A stretch of DNA of 64,000 bases from Gari tellinella (lineage: Eukaryota; Mollusca; Bivalvia; Cardiida; Psammobiidae). The stretch is from positions 62,633,832 through 62,697,831 of the forward strand of contig OV277862.1 of the NCBI GenBank assembly GCA_922989275.2. The letters run 5' to 3'. Positions within the stretch are counted from its first letter, which is position 1; each line of letters begins with the position of its first letter. The position numbers and the translations under genes are program-made. Positions 12,401 to 27,400 of the stretch are shown piece after piece. Below the pieces are notes generated by a model, which saw only the letters and a list, made by a program, of their open reading frames with translations, had not been told where the DNA came from and did no database searches.

Positions 12401-15400
12401 CGTTAACAAAACAAATAATATATCAGAATTGGGATTGATTTCGGTTTCGCACGTAAAAATTGATACAAAATTGTGTTTTAGGTAAAATAATTGCATTGAA
12501 GATACTTACGACAATCATGGTAGTGAAAAGCGTGGGAAAGTGTAATATCCGGTAACTACCAAGAAATATCGGTTCGCAGAATAAATTGTCATTTTCAATC
12601 CCAAAAACTGAGACTGCAGTTACCTTTTCGGATATTGTACCTTTCTAATTAAAAATGATCAATTCTAAAAACATTCAAAACGTAACTGTTATCAACACAA
12701 TCAGGTGTTTTAAGTATAGCGCGAGATGATCAATTAATCACACCGATATTTTTCGTAACTGAACCGGATTTTACTCATCGCCCTAATTACTGCGGGATAG
12801 TTACTACTGCTAATTTTAGAACTAGGATTTCCCGACTGCGTGCTTTATTTAGATGCGGAAACAGTTTTGAGGTCTGAGCAACCTACTTGTCTGAAACCAC
12901 AGTGGCGAACTGGGTAGGATTTTTAGCTTGAACATAATGATGTCATTTTCTAAATGCGTGAATTTAAAAAAATCATCCTCAGATTTTAACTAGACCATTC
13001 GGGTTAGTAACTGCGAGGGATCACTAGACCGAACATCGCCGTTACTAGTGAATGTCTATCGGACGTAGGCCAATGTCGAACCCTGTAATCTTGTTTAAAA
13101 AGCTTGTCCGGAGCATATCTTTTGTACCGTATCAGCTAGTAATACCAAATTTGGTGTTAGAGTACATCATGGGATGGCGGAGTGTCGAATACTACTTTAA
13201 GGTCACTGTGACCTTGACCTTTGACCTTAATTGTAAAATGTGTATGTTTGTATGCATGTCACTCATTTTGTCCAGAGTATATTTCCTTTACCACATCAGC
13301 TACGAATAGCAAATTTGTTGTGTGAATACATCTTGGGATAGCGAAGTGTCACGTCTCATTTTGTCCAGAGTATTTTTCCTTAACCACAAAACTTCACACA
13401 CATATTCACAGACATCACAAGCGAGGGTATTCCCATTGTCTGCCACTTCTCGTTGAAGATGAAAGAAAATTAGTATGGTCTTTTTGGAGTTTTTCTTTAC
13501 TTTCATATTTCTTTAAGCTGCAGCATGTGTTAAGCACAATCAATAAATCTTTTTATTCCTCAGGACTAGTATGATATGGGTCTACACTGTTTTCAAATGA
13601 TATATATACTTATTTCAAGAACAGTTGGAGCTCAACATGTATATTATAGACTCAAATATATACAGATATTGCATTGTAAACCTATTAGTGTGTAGAACAA
13701 GGTAGCTGAGTACAGGCTGCATATGCTGGAGGAAAGTAGAATACAGTAGAAACTCAATAATTTTAACTCACGTAAGCTCGAACATACCCATATTTCAAAG
13801 TTAAAACGTGGCTTAGCCACGTTTTAACTTTGAAATACAGGTATGTTTGACTTAAGCGAGATCGATTTATTGAAATTCAACTTATGAAATACTGGTACAA
13901 TCAATTTAAGGTAGTTCGAAGTATGGAGTTTGGACTGTAAATGTAGGAGTTTTATGAGGATGAAGTTCTTGCCATAGGCAGTACCACCAATCAATCCTTC
14001 AACCTGCCAGAAATGTTGGATTAGAGAATTGCATAGTTTTACACCAACACTGAGTTCAACTGCCATTCATTTGAAGTGAATGGAATTCTCTTAAGACAGG
14101 TGTCAGTTTATTGCAGGACAAAAGTAAAACAGAAGCTCCTAAAGAAGCTTTCTGTACTGCCATTGTTATAAAGACTTTGCTTGGTTTGAGAGTGAATGGA
14201 AAATATAGTAACTTCTGTTTCATTCTTCTCTATTTTTGTCAACACTTAACTTTTATTTAGAGAACAAACTTTCTGATGTTACTAGTACAATGATCTTATA
14301 CTAAATGATCCTTTAATGGTAAAGTCCAACTCACTTTGTGGTATCTGTTGCAAATAGTTTTGATCCAGATGAACAGCCGAGTTACCTTGGTGTCTTATCT
14401 GAATCCAAACTGTTTGACACTCTGTTGATATTTTCTGGTAGAAAATGCCTTTAACCCATTACCCCATAAATACGTCTTTTTACGCCTTTTCTTTATTCCT
14501 CCATTGAACAAAATAATTCCAATTTATACAGTCAAGAATATGATGAACCATAAGAAAAGATATCTTAATCTTAGCAGATATTAACTTACAGCAGGCTGAA
14601 AGTTAAGCAGAATGTGCCTTAAGGCACATTCTACTTTACTTTCAACCTGCTTTAAGTGGTCACCTATCTTCATTACTAGAAACAGGCTATGGGGTAATGG
14701 GTTAAATCAACTTTGATAATTGTTACAGACAACAAATATTGCAGAGAACAATAACACAGCTTGTAGAATGTTAATTATCTACAGTAAGTGCCATGGGTTT
14801 TGTTTTTTACTTGCAGAGAAAACGAGGCGCTATGGAGAGAAGTTGCAACTCTACGGAACAAACACATGAAACAGCAGCAAATAGTCAACAAGGTTAGAAT
14901 TGTTCACAAATCAATGTCCCAGTTTTGATTCTTTACCATATTACTTGTTATCCATATTTAGGATAGGTAGATAAAAAAATAGTGATGATACAACTAAAAC
15001 AAAGTGAAATAAATCAATAAAAAGATAGAAATAAACAGTTTGGCATTAAATTTAACAGGTAATTGGTTGAATATGTATGGTGTAAACAAACTTGAAAATG
15101 ACGAAAATAGCTGGAAATAGATTTTCTTCAGTTCAAATGTCTATGCCTCCCTTTGAAGTTTGAAACAAAGGATTCACAGTTATGTACATAAAAGAGGCCT
15201 CTTTATTCATATAAATAACATAGGGTTATCATTTTCTGTTAACCTTATAAAAGTACTGATTGCCACTTGACTAATATTGTAAATATTCTGAATTAAGATC
15301 AGATACTGCGCTACACAGCATCTAATCAGGATCCAATTTTTTTTTTCACCAAAAAGCAATGTTTCTTTGGGCAAAATCCTAAAATCTAACCTGAGAAATT

Positions 15401-18400
15401 AAAGCAAACAGCATTATCTAAGTAGATGATTTCGCAGCAACTAAAGGGTCAACTTTTCCATCACAGGAAAACCTTTTCATGGTTTTACTTCAGTTTTCAT
15501 AGAGAGGCCTTTCCAAACTGTTTCTCCAGTAAGAGCAGATAAATCTTTGCTTACATCATAACAGGCTACTGCTTGACTCTTTCCTCCCTAAAACTTTAAA
15601 TGGACAATTCCAGTTTACATTTAAGTCTAGTCCATTTCTGACTTTTAAGGGTTGTTTTTGTCACTGTTTGGCATTATGACAAACAGTGAAGACCCTGATC
15701 AGAGGGCTCCTTTCGGAGCCCTCTAATCAGGGTCTTCATTGTTTGCACAGGACAAGTGTACTATTCACATGTACACTGTTTGAAAAGGACGCCTATATGC
15801 GGGACTAGGGCTCAAAGGGTTAACCAATTACCCCATAAATATGCCTTTAACCCTTACCCCATAGCTTATTTCTAGTTTTGAAGACAGGTGACCACTTGAA
15901 GCAGGTTGAAAGTAAAACAGAATCTGCCTTACGGCACAATCTGCTTTACTATCAGCCTGCTTTAAGCTTCCATCTGCTAGAATATGGAAACTATTTCTTA
16001 TTATAATATGTATTTAATACTGACTGATTCAATTTGAACTATTTTCTTTAGTGGAGGAATAAATTAAATGCACTCAAAGGCGCTTCTATGGGGGAAAGGG
16101 TTTATTAATTCTTAACTGAAGATGTTAGTTCTTTTTATACTGTTATAAATATGTACTATAAGAAATATTTTGTATATTCTAGCAGATGTTAGCTTAAAGC
16201 AGGCTGAAAGTAAAGCAGAATGCGCCTTAACCTGCTTTAAGTGGTCACAGTTCTTCAAAACTAGAAACAGGCTATGGGGTAATGGGTTAAGCCTTTAATT
16301 CAAAGATACACATTTCTAGGGCCGCACCATGAGATGAGTTCCCTATAGTTATTGCCCAGTCAGTCCGTCAATCCCTCAGTCAGTCTGTACATCAGTCTGT
16401 CACACTTTATTGTCTCTTCTCAAGTGACCATCTCCTTCAGCCCTTGAAGGATTTTCATTCAACTTTATTCAATTTGTTGCCACAGTGCTACTACAGTGGT
16501 AAATACGCTATTCCTACCCACTCTATGCGTTTCTTAAGCGTTTTTTATCCGTTTCGTTAACCCATTAAGCCATACTGACTCATTTTGACTCATTGTGCAA
16601 TAGCCTCATACTAACTCATTTTGACTCACTTTATTTAACTAGCATGTATTGAGATAAGCACTGATAATTGTTAATCGCTTATGAGTTAATGGGTTAAACG
16701 CGTTTCCTAGCCGTTTCTTAACGCGTTTAAAAGAGCCCGGATGAAAGTGTCATGACTTGGCCGACGGACCCCTTAGCCGAGACTGCATTGGTATATTCGT
16801 TTATTAACACGTTAAAATCGTTAGGCGTTAACCGTTCATTAACCTTCACTATGCGTTTCTTACGCATAGATTAACGCGTAAATGGGTAGGAATAGCGTAT
16901 TTACCACTGTACATGCTGAACTTGTGCAATATTCTCTCTGTGTTTACTCCTCCTGACAGCTGTTGCTGAGCCCTTTCTGACGTGGTCAGTGTCCTAGTTA
17001 GGTATTTCATTGCCGTAATTCCTCAATGCAATTTTAAACAGTAGTGAATATGTATCATGAGAAAAAATCCTGTATTTTGGCAGATGTTAGCTTAAAGTAG
17101 GTTGAAAATAAAGTAGAATGCGCCTAAAGGTGCAATTTGCTTTCTTTCAACCTGCTTTAGGTGGTTACTTGTCTTCAATACAAGAAGCATTCTATGGAAT
17201 AAACGAAAGGGTTAACTTTATGAACGCTAAGTAATATTTTGATCTGGGGAAAATGTCCACCTGCTCCTGTTCTATATTAAGAATTTGCTTAAATTCCTTT
17301 CAAAATAGGAATAGTGTTAAAAGGAGGATCCTAATGTGTTACCACATTATTATGGTTTCATCTTTAGCATGTTTAATGTTAAATCTATAAGTTTGCTTTA
17401 CCATAAGTCTGCCTGTAGATACTTTTTTGCAAATTTTCTTGGCGAAAATTAATTTCCTTTTAGGAAAATTAGCACATGTATTCCCAGAATTAGCTTCCTT
17501 GTATCAACAACTCACCCTTATCATGCTAAGAGCGACTTGGCACGCTGTTGCAAATAGTTTTGATCCAAATTAGATGCCAGGTTGTTTGACACTCATATTC
17601 AACTTTTCTTCATTTTAAATAGCTTAAAGAATGATTTTGAGTTTTTTCACAGACGTTAACATTTGAAGCAAATGACAGTATTAACTCTTTCCTCCCTGAA
17701 ACCTAAAATGGACAATTCCATTTTTCAATTAAGTCCAGTCCATGTTTTTACTTTTAAGGGATGATTTTTACAGTACATGTATATGTCAAAATAACAAAAA
17801 GTGTAGACCCTGATCAGAGGACTCCTTAAGGAGCCCTCTGATCAGGGTCTATACTGTTTGCATAGGACAAGTGTACTCCTCATAGGTTCCCTGTTTGTAA
17901 ATGACGCATATATACGTGACTAGGGTTCAAAGAGTTAAGGGTACATGTTAAGGGTTAAAGTAGGGTTACAGAAAAGAGAGCATACACTTAACCCAGTACT
18001 CCGCAGATACATCTTTTTACGTGCTTAATTCATTCTTCCACTGAATATGTTCAATTTTATACAGTCATGAATATGCAACATAAGATAGTAGCTTAAAGCA
18101 GGTTGAAAGTAAAGCAGAATGTGCCTTGCTTTACTTTCATCCTGCTTTAAGTGTTCACCTGTTTTCAAAACCCGAAACAGGCTATGGAGTAATGGGTTTA
18201 GAAAACCATTCTCCACATGTGTCCCCATTGTAGTGACAACTCATCAGAATCTTCAAAAGTTGAGTAGTCACAAGGTAGGGCTTGTAGGAAACAACGATTT
18301 TATTGACGTCCAAATTTTCCTCTTTTAAATAACATACATGTAACAAAGCTCCAGATAAGCCCAAGTAAACTAAACTTTTCCAATATTTTCTTCTTAATGG

Positions 18401-21400
18401 CTCAATAATGCACTATTATGTGACCACTCATTAGAATGGTGTCTTTGAGACGATTATAATGAGTAGGCACATCATAAGGTTTGGTGGAGAAATAAGGATA
18501 TCAGGGCTGCCATAAGTTGACATGAAAAATCCTAAGATTTCCAAGTTTGCATTTTTCAAGTGCGGTTTTACGAATCGTACCTTTATCCCATAGCCTTTTT
18601 CTTGTTTTGTTGACATTCGACTACTTAAAGCAGGCTGTAAGTAAAGCAGAATGCGCCTTAGGGTGCATTCTGCTTTACTTTCAGCCTGCTTTAAGCTACC
18701 ATGAACTTGGAAATCCGGAGATTTAGAAAAAATCCGGAGAAATGGCAGCCCTTGGATATTAGTGTTTGAAATGTTAACCATATCTGGAGCTCTGATAATT
18801 AACCCTTTACTCCATATCCTGTTTCTATTAATAGTTGACTTCTTAAAAAGCAGGTTGAAAATAAAGCACACATTGAGGCACATCCTTCTTTACTTTATCT
18901 CTGCTTTAATCTACCATCTGTTAGGATTTTATTTAGCAACATATTTCTTATGTTGCACATTCATTACTGTATGAAATGAAACTATTTCCTTCAGTGGAGG
19001 ATTTAGATTAAAAGGCATAAAAATGAGTAATGGGCTTAACCCTTTCTGTGCAGGAAACTACTACATGTCAGAGCACCAGATAAGGGTAGTTTTTCAAAAA
19101 CTAAAATCTTTATTTCTGAATTAAACCCTATGGTGTCACTACTCATTAGAATCGTCTCTTCGAGACGATTCTAATGAGTAGTAACACCATAGGATTTGGT
19201 GCTAAAAAGAGTGAGAAAATGTTGGATTTGTTGAAATAACTACCTCTTATCTGGAGCCCTGACATGTGACTTTGCAGTCAATGATGGATGATCAGGGGGC
19301 TCCTTTGATCAGGATCTGCATTGTTTGTAATACTATTAAATATTGCTGGGGAAAAGGCTCCAAAAAATCAACTTTAATAGCTTAAGCCTTTTCTTGAAAC
19401 CATTTCAATGGAAAACTTAAAACATTGCAAAAGATTAAATCACTGTACTGACTTCACCTGTGAAATTACTGGCAAAATATTTACCCGTACCCATAAAACA
19501 CACATATGACTGCAAAACATGCAATGCCATTTGCTTACAAATCTGTAAAAACAATTTGCAAGAAACAGTTCACAAAGTATTGAAAAACTCTTAGAAACTG
19601 AGTGCAGGAACACCTTAAGGAGAAACTAGACCAACCCACAGGTAAACACTTACCTGCTGAACACCACTCCTCACATTTTTACCTTGTTTATTTGTCTTTC
19701 TCAGTTTCTGTACACAACTTTAACCGTTTACTCCATAGCCTTTGTCTAGTTCTGAAGACTGATGCCATTTAAAGCAGGTTGATTGTAAAGCAGAATGCAC
19801 CTTATGGCATGTTCTGCTTTACTTTCAGCCTTCTTTAAGCTACCATCTGCTAGAATATAGAACATAATATTTCTTATGATACATACCGGTATTCATGACT
19901 ATGAATTAAAACTATTTTATTCACTGAAAGAATAAATTAAATGTGCTAACATGTGCTTCTATAGGGGAAAGGGGTTAATGAGAGTTCTTCTTCAAACAGA
20001 AAATTCAGATCTGTAATTTTAACCCTCCCCTGCTGAATATTCATATTTAACCCATTACCCCATAAACACGCTTTTTACGACTCTAATTTAATTCCTCTAC
20101 AGAAAAAATAAATCCAATTTATAGTGTAACAAATAAGAATCATAAGAAATTTTTTCTATATTCTAGTAGATAATAGCTTAAAGCAGGTTGAAAGTAAAGC
20201 AGCATGTGCCTTAAGGCACATTCTGTTTTACTTTCAACCTGCTTTAAATGGCCACCTATCTTCATAACTAGAAACAGGCTATGGGGTAATGGGTTAAAAC
20301 TCAGTCCACTAAGAATATCTATCATCTGAAATATTGCATTGGTTTATAAGATAAGGACAACTTCTCCAGGAAAGATAGCAAACTTGTGTCAAGCAAAAAA
20401 AAATATGCAGGCATGCAGCTCATGTAGAAGCTGTCTGATCAGGGTCGACACTGTCGAAAAACATCACTATGATGCAGAATATAAATATCTACATTGTAAA
20501 ACTCTGCCAAATAAGAACAAAGCTATGCGCCCCCCCCCCCCCCCTTAATTTTGCCAATAATAGTAACCAAACAAAATTACCTAGATAAACACCACAAAAC
20601 GCGTTTACAGACGTCAATTTTTCAAAACATTTAGCGTACAACCAAAAAAAAGTCAGTGTTTCAAGTGGCACAAAAAAATCTGTGGGTCCGCCGCTGAAGG
20701 AAGAGTGTGCCTCCCCTAAGAAGCAATGAAGAGTGTGTCCTCCCAATCCTATTTTCCTTCCTACGGGCCTGTGAATGATACATATAACAGGGCCATCAAT
20801 TGTTGCATGTTTTGAGTCTTCATGACTTTAAATATTTAACTGTGTGTTTTTGTAGCTAATACAGTTTATGATCCATCTGGTTGGAGGGAAGCGAGGTTTG
20901 TCCACTACTGGTCTACCAAAGCGGAAAATGCCTCTGATGATAAGTGATTCGAGTCAACTTTCAACAGCTAAAAGACCGAGATATGCAAAACAGTTGTCAA
21001 TAGAGGAGTTGGAAGAGGAAACACCATATGTTGTCAAATCTGTAAGTACTAGTATCACCCCTCTACTACAACCAACAGGGTTCAAGATCATAAATAGTTT
21101 AACCCATTACTCCATAGCCTGTTTCTAGTTTTGAAAATAAGTAACCACTTAAAGCAAGTTGAACGTAAAGCAGAATGTGCCTTAAGGCACATTCTGCTTT
21201 ACTTTCAGCCTGCTTTAAGCTACCATCTACTAAGATTTAGAAAATATTTCTTCTGGTATATATTTTTGGCTGTATAAATTGGAACTATTTTCTTCAGTGG
21301 AGGAATAAAAAGAGGCGTAAAAAGGCGTTTTTAAGGGATAATGGGTTAAGGCTGAGTTTGTTTTCGAGCATTTGATTGGTTGGTCAGATTTGAGCCTAGG

Positions 21401-24400
21401 ATCAAATGCTTGAGAACGACTTAAGACTCAATTCAAAAGCTTTATAATCTTGAATTATTTAAAAGTAAAACTTCTCTATTTTGACCACTATAACCAAGGC
21501 TAATTGATTGTAAAGAAGCTTTCTATTTACTGTCACCTTGCTTTTAGCACTCACCTGCTGTAAAACACTCACAAATTAATAAACACAACTTAGTGGATGT
21601 AATAGAGAGGTTTTACTGAATTTGGTGTTTAGGGCAGGTGGTAGCTTAAAGCAATGTGAAAGTAAAACAGAAAGCTCCTAGGGTGACTGCTTAAAGCAAG
21701 GTGAAAGTAAAACAGAAAACTCATAAATTTAGCAGCTTTGTAGTTTACTTTCACCTTGCTTTAAGCTGCCTCCTGTCTTTCAAACAATTAATTAGCCTTC
21801 TATTTGGTAGTTGTAATCAAGAGATTTTACTAGATTAGTGAGAGGAATCCAACTTGATAAAAATTCATGATAATCAAACACCACTTGTTGACTGATAATA
21901 AATTTTATTATATGCCTTCCTGTGATATCAAGCTTTTCCCCGTGTATCCTTACTTCTTGTTCCGCTTTATTCTTTGTGGCAAACAAGAATTCTTGTTCTG
22001 CTTCAAATATCTAATCTCTCTGGATATAAATTGATTTAAACAACTATCTATTTGCCTGGTGATGGTGTATATTGAAGGCAAATAATAAACACATCACCAT
22101 TTGGCGGTGTGCTACAGGGCATTGTATTCAGCTCAACATATTTACCCATTGAATCATACATAGAAGCAACATGTCCCATAAAAACCGTTCAGACCCAGAT
22201 GAAAGGGTTCCTATATGAGCCCTCTGATCAGGATCTACACTGTTTGTCATATTGCAGTTTAGTGTGGACTTGTTCATATGAAGTTTGTGTACTCAGAGCT
22301 CCAGATAAAGGGAGTTTTTCAAACACTAAAATCTTTATTTCTGCATTAAACCCTATGGTGTCACAACTCATAAGAATTTCGAGACAATTCTAATGAGTAG
22401 TAACACCATAGGATTTGGTGCTGAAATCAGTTAGAAAATGTTGAATTTGTTCATTTAACTACCTCTTATCTGGAGCCCTGGTACAAATGTACTTGCAGCC
22501 GCCTGGTGTGGACCCCTCTCCTGGAAGTTCTTGTGGTCCAATAATCTCAGAAGTTTTTGACAGTCCTTCCTCTTTAGCCAGCAGCAACCTTTACACAACA
22601 AGGCCATCAGACCTGTCTCCCAAACCATCAACATCACCCAAAAATGGCGATATTGCCTTGCCGTCCACAGCAAAGGTATGCGTTAAATAAAGCAGAGCAG
22701 TAAAAGTGAAAGTAGAAATAGTGAAACAATGCTCCCTCTCTACAATAACAGCTAATGGGAGACAAAGATTGTGTGTGTTGTTTGAAGCGAGTCGTTATAG
22801 GAAAGGAAAATAATATCCTGAGAGTGCTGAGCACGACTTGGTTTACATTTGTCAACAGCTTGAATCCGGATCAGACCTCTAGTAACACTGTATCTGATTT
22901 AGATTCAAGCTGTTTGCTCATCATTATGATTTATTTGTTAAAATATATAACTTTGAGAAAAAGCCACAGGCGGCAATTCTAAGCAGACAATATTGCAACA
23001 GTGAAACAGTTAGACATTATTGTTTTGGGAAACAGCAGAAAGTATTGTTGTTTTGAGGGAATCCTTATAGGGAGGGAATACTGTAATAGCAATGGCTTTA
23101 TGAATGATAGTAGAAGTAAGAGTAGTTATAGCATTAGTAGTAGTAGTAATGTAAGCTTAGTGAATAATAGTAGAAGTTGTAGTAGCAGCAGTAGCAATAG
23201 CGTTATAAGTGGTAAAAGTAGAAGTGTTAGCTTAGTGAATAATAGTAGAAGTAGCAGTATTGGCAATAGCAATATTATTTTGAGTGGTAGTGAAGTAAAG
23301 GAATTGGCAGTAGCAATATTATTTTGAGTGGTAGTGAAGTAAAGGAATTGGCAGTAGCAATATCATTATGAGTGGTAGTGAAGTAAAGGAATTGGCAGTT
23401 GCAATATCATTATGAGTGGTAGTGATGTAAAGGAATTGGTAGTAGCAATATCATTATGAGTGGTAGTGAATTAAAGGAATTGGCAGTAGCAATAGCATTA
23501 TGAGTGGTAGTGAAGTAAAGGAATTGGCAGTAGCAATATCATTATGAGTGGTAGTGAGGTAAAGGAATTGGCAGTAGAAATATCATTATGAGTGGTAGTG
23601 AATTAAAGGAATTGGCAGTAGCAATATCATTATGAGTGGCAGTGAAGTAAAGGAATTGGCAGTAGCAATATCATTATGAGTGGTAGTGAAGTAAAGGAAT
23701 TGGCAGTAGCAATATCATTATGAGTGGTAGTGATGTAAAGGAATTGGTAGTAGCAATATCATTATGAGTGGTAGTGAATTAAAGGAATTGGCAGTAGCAA
23801 TAGCATTATAAGTGGTAGTGAAGTAAAGGAATTGGCAGTAGCAATAGCATTATAAGTGGTAGTGAAGTAAAGGAATTGGCAGTAGAAATATCATTATGAG
23901 TGGTAGTGATGTAAAGAAATTGGTAGTAGCAGTCAGTAGCTTTATGAGTGATAGTTGAAGTAGTAGTAGCAGTAGTAGCAGTACTATTGTGAGTTGTAGT
24001 AGCAGTACTATTGTGAGTTGTAGTAGCAGTGGCAGGAGCAATAACTTTATATATGAGTTGCACGTGAAATAGTAGTTACAGCAGTAGCTTTATGAGTTGC
24101 AGCAGTGGCATGAGCAATAGCTTTATGAGTGATAGTTGAAATGGTAGATACAGCAGTAGCTTTATGAGTTGTAGTAGTAGTGGCAGGAGCAATAGCTTTA
24201 TGAGTGATAGTTGAAATAGTAGTTACAGCAGTAGCATTTTGAGTTGTAGTAATAGTAGTGGCAGGAGCAATAGCTTTATGAGTGATAGTTGAAATAATTA
24301 ATCAGTAGCATTATGAGTTGTAGTAGTAGTGGCAGGAGCATTAGCTTTATATATGAGTTGCAGTTGAAGTAGTAGTTACAGCAGTAGCTTTATGAGTTGT

Positions 24401-27400
24401 AGTAGTAGTAGTGGCAGGAGCAATAGCTTTATGAGTGATAGTTGAAGTAGTAGTTACAGCAGTAGCTTTATGAGTTGTAGTAGTAGTAGTGGCAGGAGCA
24501 ATAGCTTTATGAGTGATAGTTGAAGTAGTAGTTACAGCAGTAGCTTTATAAGTTGTAGTAGTAGTAGTGGCAGGAGCAATAGCTTTATGAGTGATAGTTG
24601 AAATAGTAGTTACAGCAGTAGCATTTTGAGTTGTAGTAGTAGTAGTGGCAGGAGCAATAGCTTTATTAGTGATAGTTGAAGTAGTAGTTACAGCAGTAGC
24701 TTTATGAGTTGTAGTAGTAGTAGTGGCAGGAGCAATAGCTTTATGAGTGATAGTTGAAGTAGTAGTTACAGCAGTAGCTTTATAAGTTGTAGTAGTAGTA
24801 GTGGCAGGAGCAATAGCTTTATGAGTGATAGTTGAAGTAGTAGTTACAGCAGTAGCTTTATGAGTTGTAGTAGTAGTAGTGGCAGGAGCAATAGCTTTAT
24901 GAGTGATAGTTGAAATAGTAGTTACAGCAGTAGCATTATAAGTTGTAGTAGTAGTAGTGGCAGGAGCAATAGCTTTATATATGAGTTGCAGTTGAATTAG
25001 TAGATACAGCAGTATCATTATGAGTTGTAGTAGTATTAGTAGTAATGGCAGGAGCAATAGCTTTATGAGTGATAGTTGAAGTAATTACAGCAGTAGCTTT
25101 ATAAGTTGTAGTAGTAGTAGTGGCAGGAGCAATAGCTTTATTAGTGATAGTTGAAGTAGTAGTTACAGCAGTATCATTATGAGTTGTAGTAGTATTAGTA
25201 GTAATGGCAGGAGCAATAGCTTTATGAGTGATACTGGAAGTAATTACAGCAGTAGCTTTATAAGTTGTAGTAGTAGTAGTAGTGGCAGGAGCAATAGCTT
25301 TATGAGTGATAGTTGAAGTAGTAGTAGCAATATCATTATGAGTGGCTGTAGAAATAGTAGTATTGACATAAGCAATTGCATTATGAGTAATAGAAGTATT
25401 AGTGGTAACAATAGCTTTAAAGATTGGTAGCAGGAGTGGTAGAAACAATATAATTATGAGTGGTAGTAGAAGTAGTAGTAGTTGCAGTAGCAATAGCTGT
25501 TGGAGTGATAGTATAAGTAGTAGTGGTAGTAGTGATAGCTTCATCTAGTAGTAGCAATATGCTACTGTAAAGGATTTGTTTAAGAAGTCACATTTCACTT
25601 TTCAGGAATTTCCGTTGGATATTTCTTTGGACAGTACAGACCTCAGTGCACTGGTGGACAGCAGTCTGTTAGCAGTGACCACCTCCATGTTGACCCCCAG
25701 CAATGACACAGTAGCTGTGTAAGTCAACATTAACTCTTTGAACCTTAGTCACGCATATATGCATCATTTGCAAACAGTGTACCTATGAGGAGTACACTTG
25801 TCATATTGACATATATTGTAAAAATCAACCCTAAAAAGTCAAAAATGGACATGACTAAATTGAAATCTTGAATTGTCCATTTGAGGTTTCAGGGAGAAAA
25901 GGGTTAATTCTGGTACAGCATTAACCCTTTACCTTATAGCCTGTCTCTAGTTTTGAAGACAGCTGACCATTTAAAGCAGGTTGTAAGTAAAGCAGAATGC
26001 ACCTGAAGGTGCATCCTTTTTTCCTTACAGCTTGCCTTAAGTTACCATCTCCTACATATTTCTTATGTTGAATATTCATAACTGTATAAAATGGAACTAT
26101 TTTCTGTAGTGGCGGAAATAATTAAATTGGTTAAAAGGCATATATATGGAGTAAAGGGTTAAGTAACTTCAATTATTTTCCTCTTCTACCTTAAAGTTAA
26201 ATATTCTATTGTTTACATCTTAAATATTGTGTGTAGATTTAGGAATGAACCTGAGCAGGCTTTACTTAACCCTCATATTGCTGGATCCATATACAGTAAA
26301 AACCTCTTTATCACGACAACTAACACAAAGGCTAATTGATTGTTTGAATGGAGGATGACAGCTAAAAGCAAAGTGACAGTAAACAGAACACTCCTGAAGG
26401 AGCTTTCTGTTATACTGTCACCTTGCTTTAAGCAGTAACCTGTCATAAACACCTAATAAGTAATGCAATTAAGTGGCCGTAATAGAGAGGTTTTACTGTA
26501 TATAATCCTTTTGCAAATAGTGTTGACCCAAATCTGAGTACTCTGTTTGTTAATTTGTTTTAATGTTTTGGGAACACACCTCTCAAGCATCAATGTATAC
26601 TGGTAAATTATAAGAAAAGGATGAATGCATTTAAAGCTTTAAATCTTTGAACCCTAGTCATGCATATATGCTTCATTTGCAAACAGTGTACCTGTGAGAG
26701 TACACTTGTCCTGTGCAAACAGTGTAGACAGTCTACACTGTTTGTCATTTTGACACATAGACATGTGTATTGTTAAAATCAACCCGAAAAAGTCAAAAAT
26801 GGACCAGATTAAATTGAAAACTAGAACTGTCCCTTTAAGGTTTCAGGGAGGAAAGGGTTAAGTAGGTGATATATAATTGTGTTGTTCTGTATTGTAGGAA
26901 CTCATTGACAGGTCAGATAGACACCATGCAGGATGACCTTGATAATTTAAAAGACTTACTCTCAGGTGGTCAGTACAGCTTTGACCCCAGCACGGTCATG
27001 CAGGTAAGACTGTACTGTGTTTATACAAGTTCTTTCTGCATAAAATGTGTTCTGCATTAAACAATATAAATGTCTTCATTATACCATCTTTTTTTATCTG
27101 ATTTTTGCTTTTGTCTGTTTCTAGTATTGAAGACAGGGGACCACTTAAAGCAAGTTGAAAGTAAAGCAGAATGCGCTTTCAGCCTGCTTGAAGCTACCAT
27201 CTTCTAGAACATAAAACATAATTCTTTTGATACATATTCATGTCTGTATATTAAATTGGAATTAATTTCTGAAGTGGAGGAATATATTAAATGTGTAGAA
27301 ATGAGTATCTATAGAGTAAATCAATATAAGCCCCATAAAAAATACTTCAATCACATACAGTAAAACCTCTATACTACGATCACGGAAAGAAGGCTAATAG

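Noticed and set aside
12093..12496. Minus-strand open frames inside element Z (including [18 protein letters not shown])
   Set aside because: Only 75-85 codons, no transposase motif, and they cover just the left part of a 1-kb non-autonomous element.
18025..18883. Several minus-strand open frames sharing '[12 protein letters not shown]'
   Set aside because: This peptide recurs at many places because it translates the TTAA-A and Q core 1 hairpin; it marks MITEs, not genes.
24347..25544. Long minus-strand open frames (236 and 189 codons)
   Set aside because: Pure tandem-repeat translation (Thr/Ala/Ile/His repeats) from units whose length is a multiple of three; no start context, domain or splice structure.
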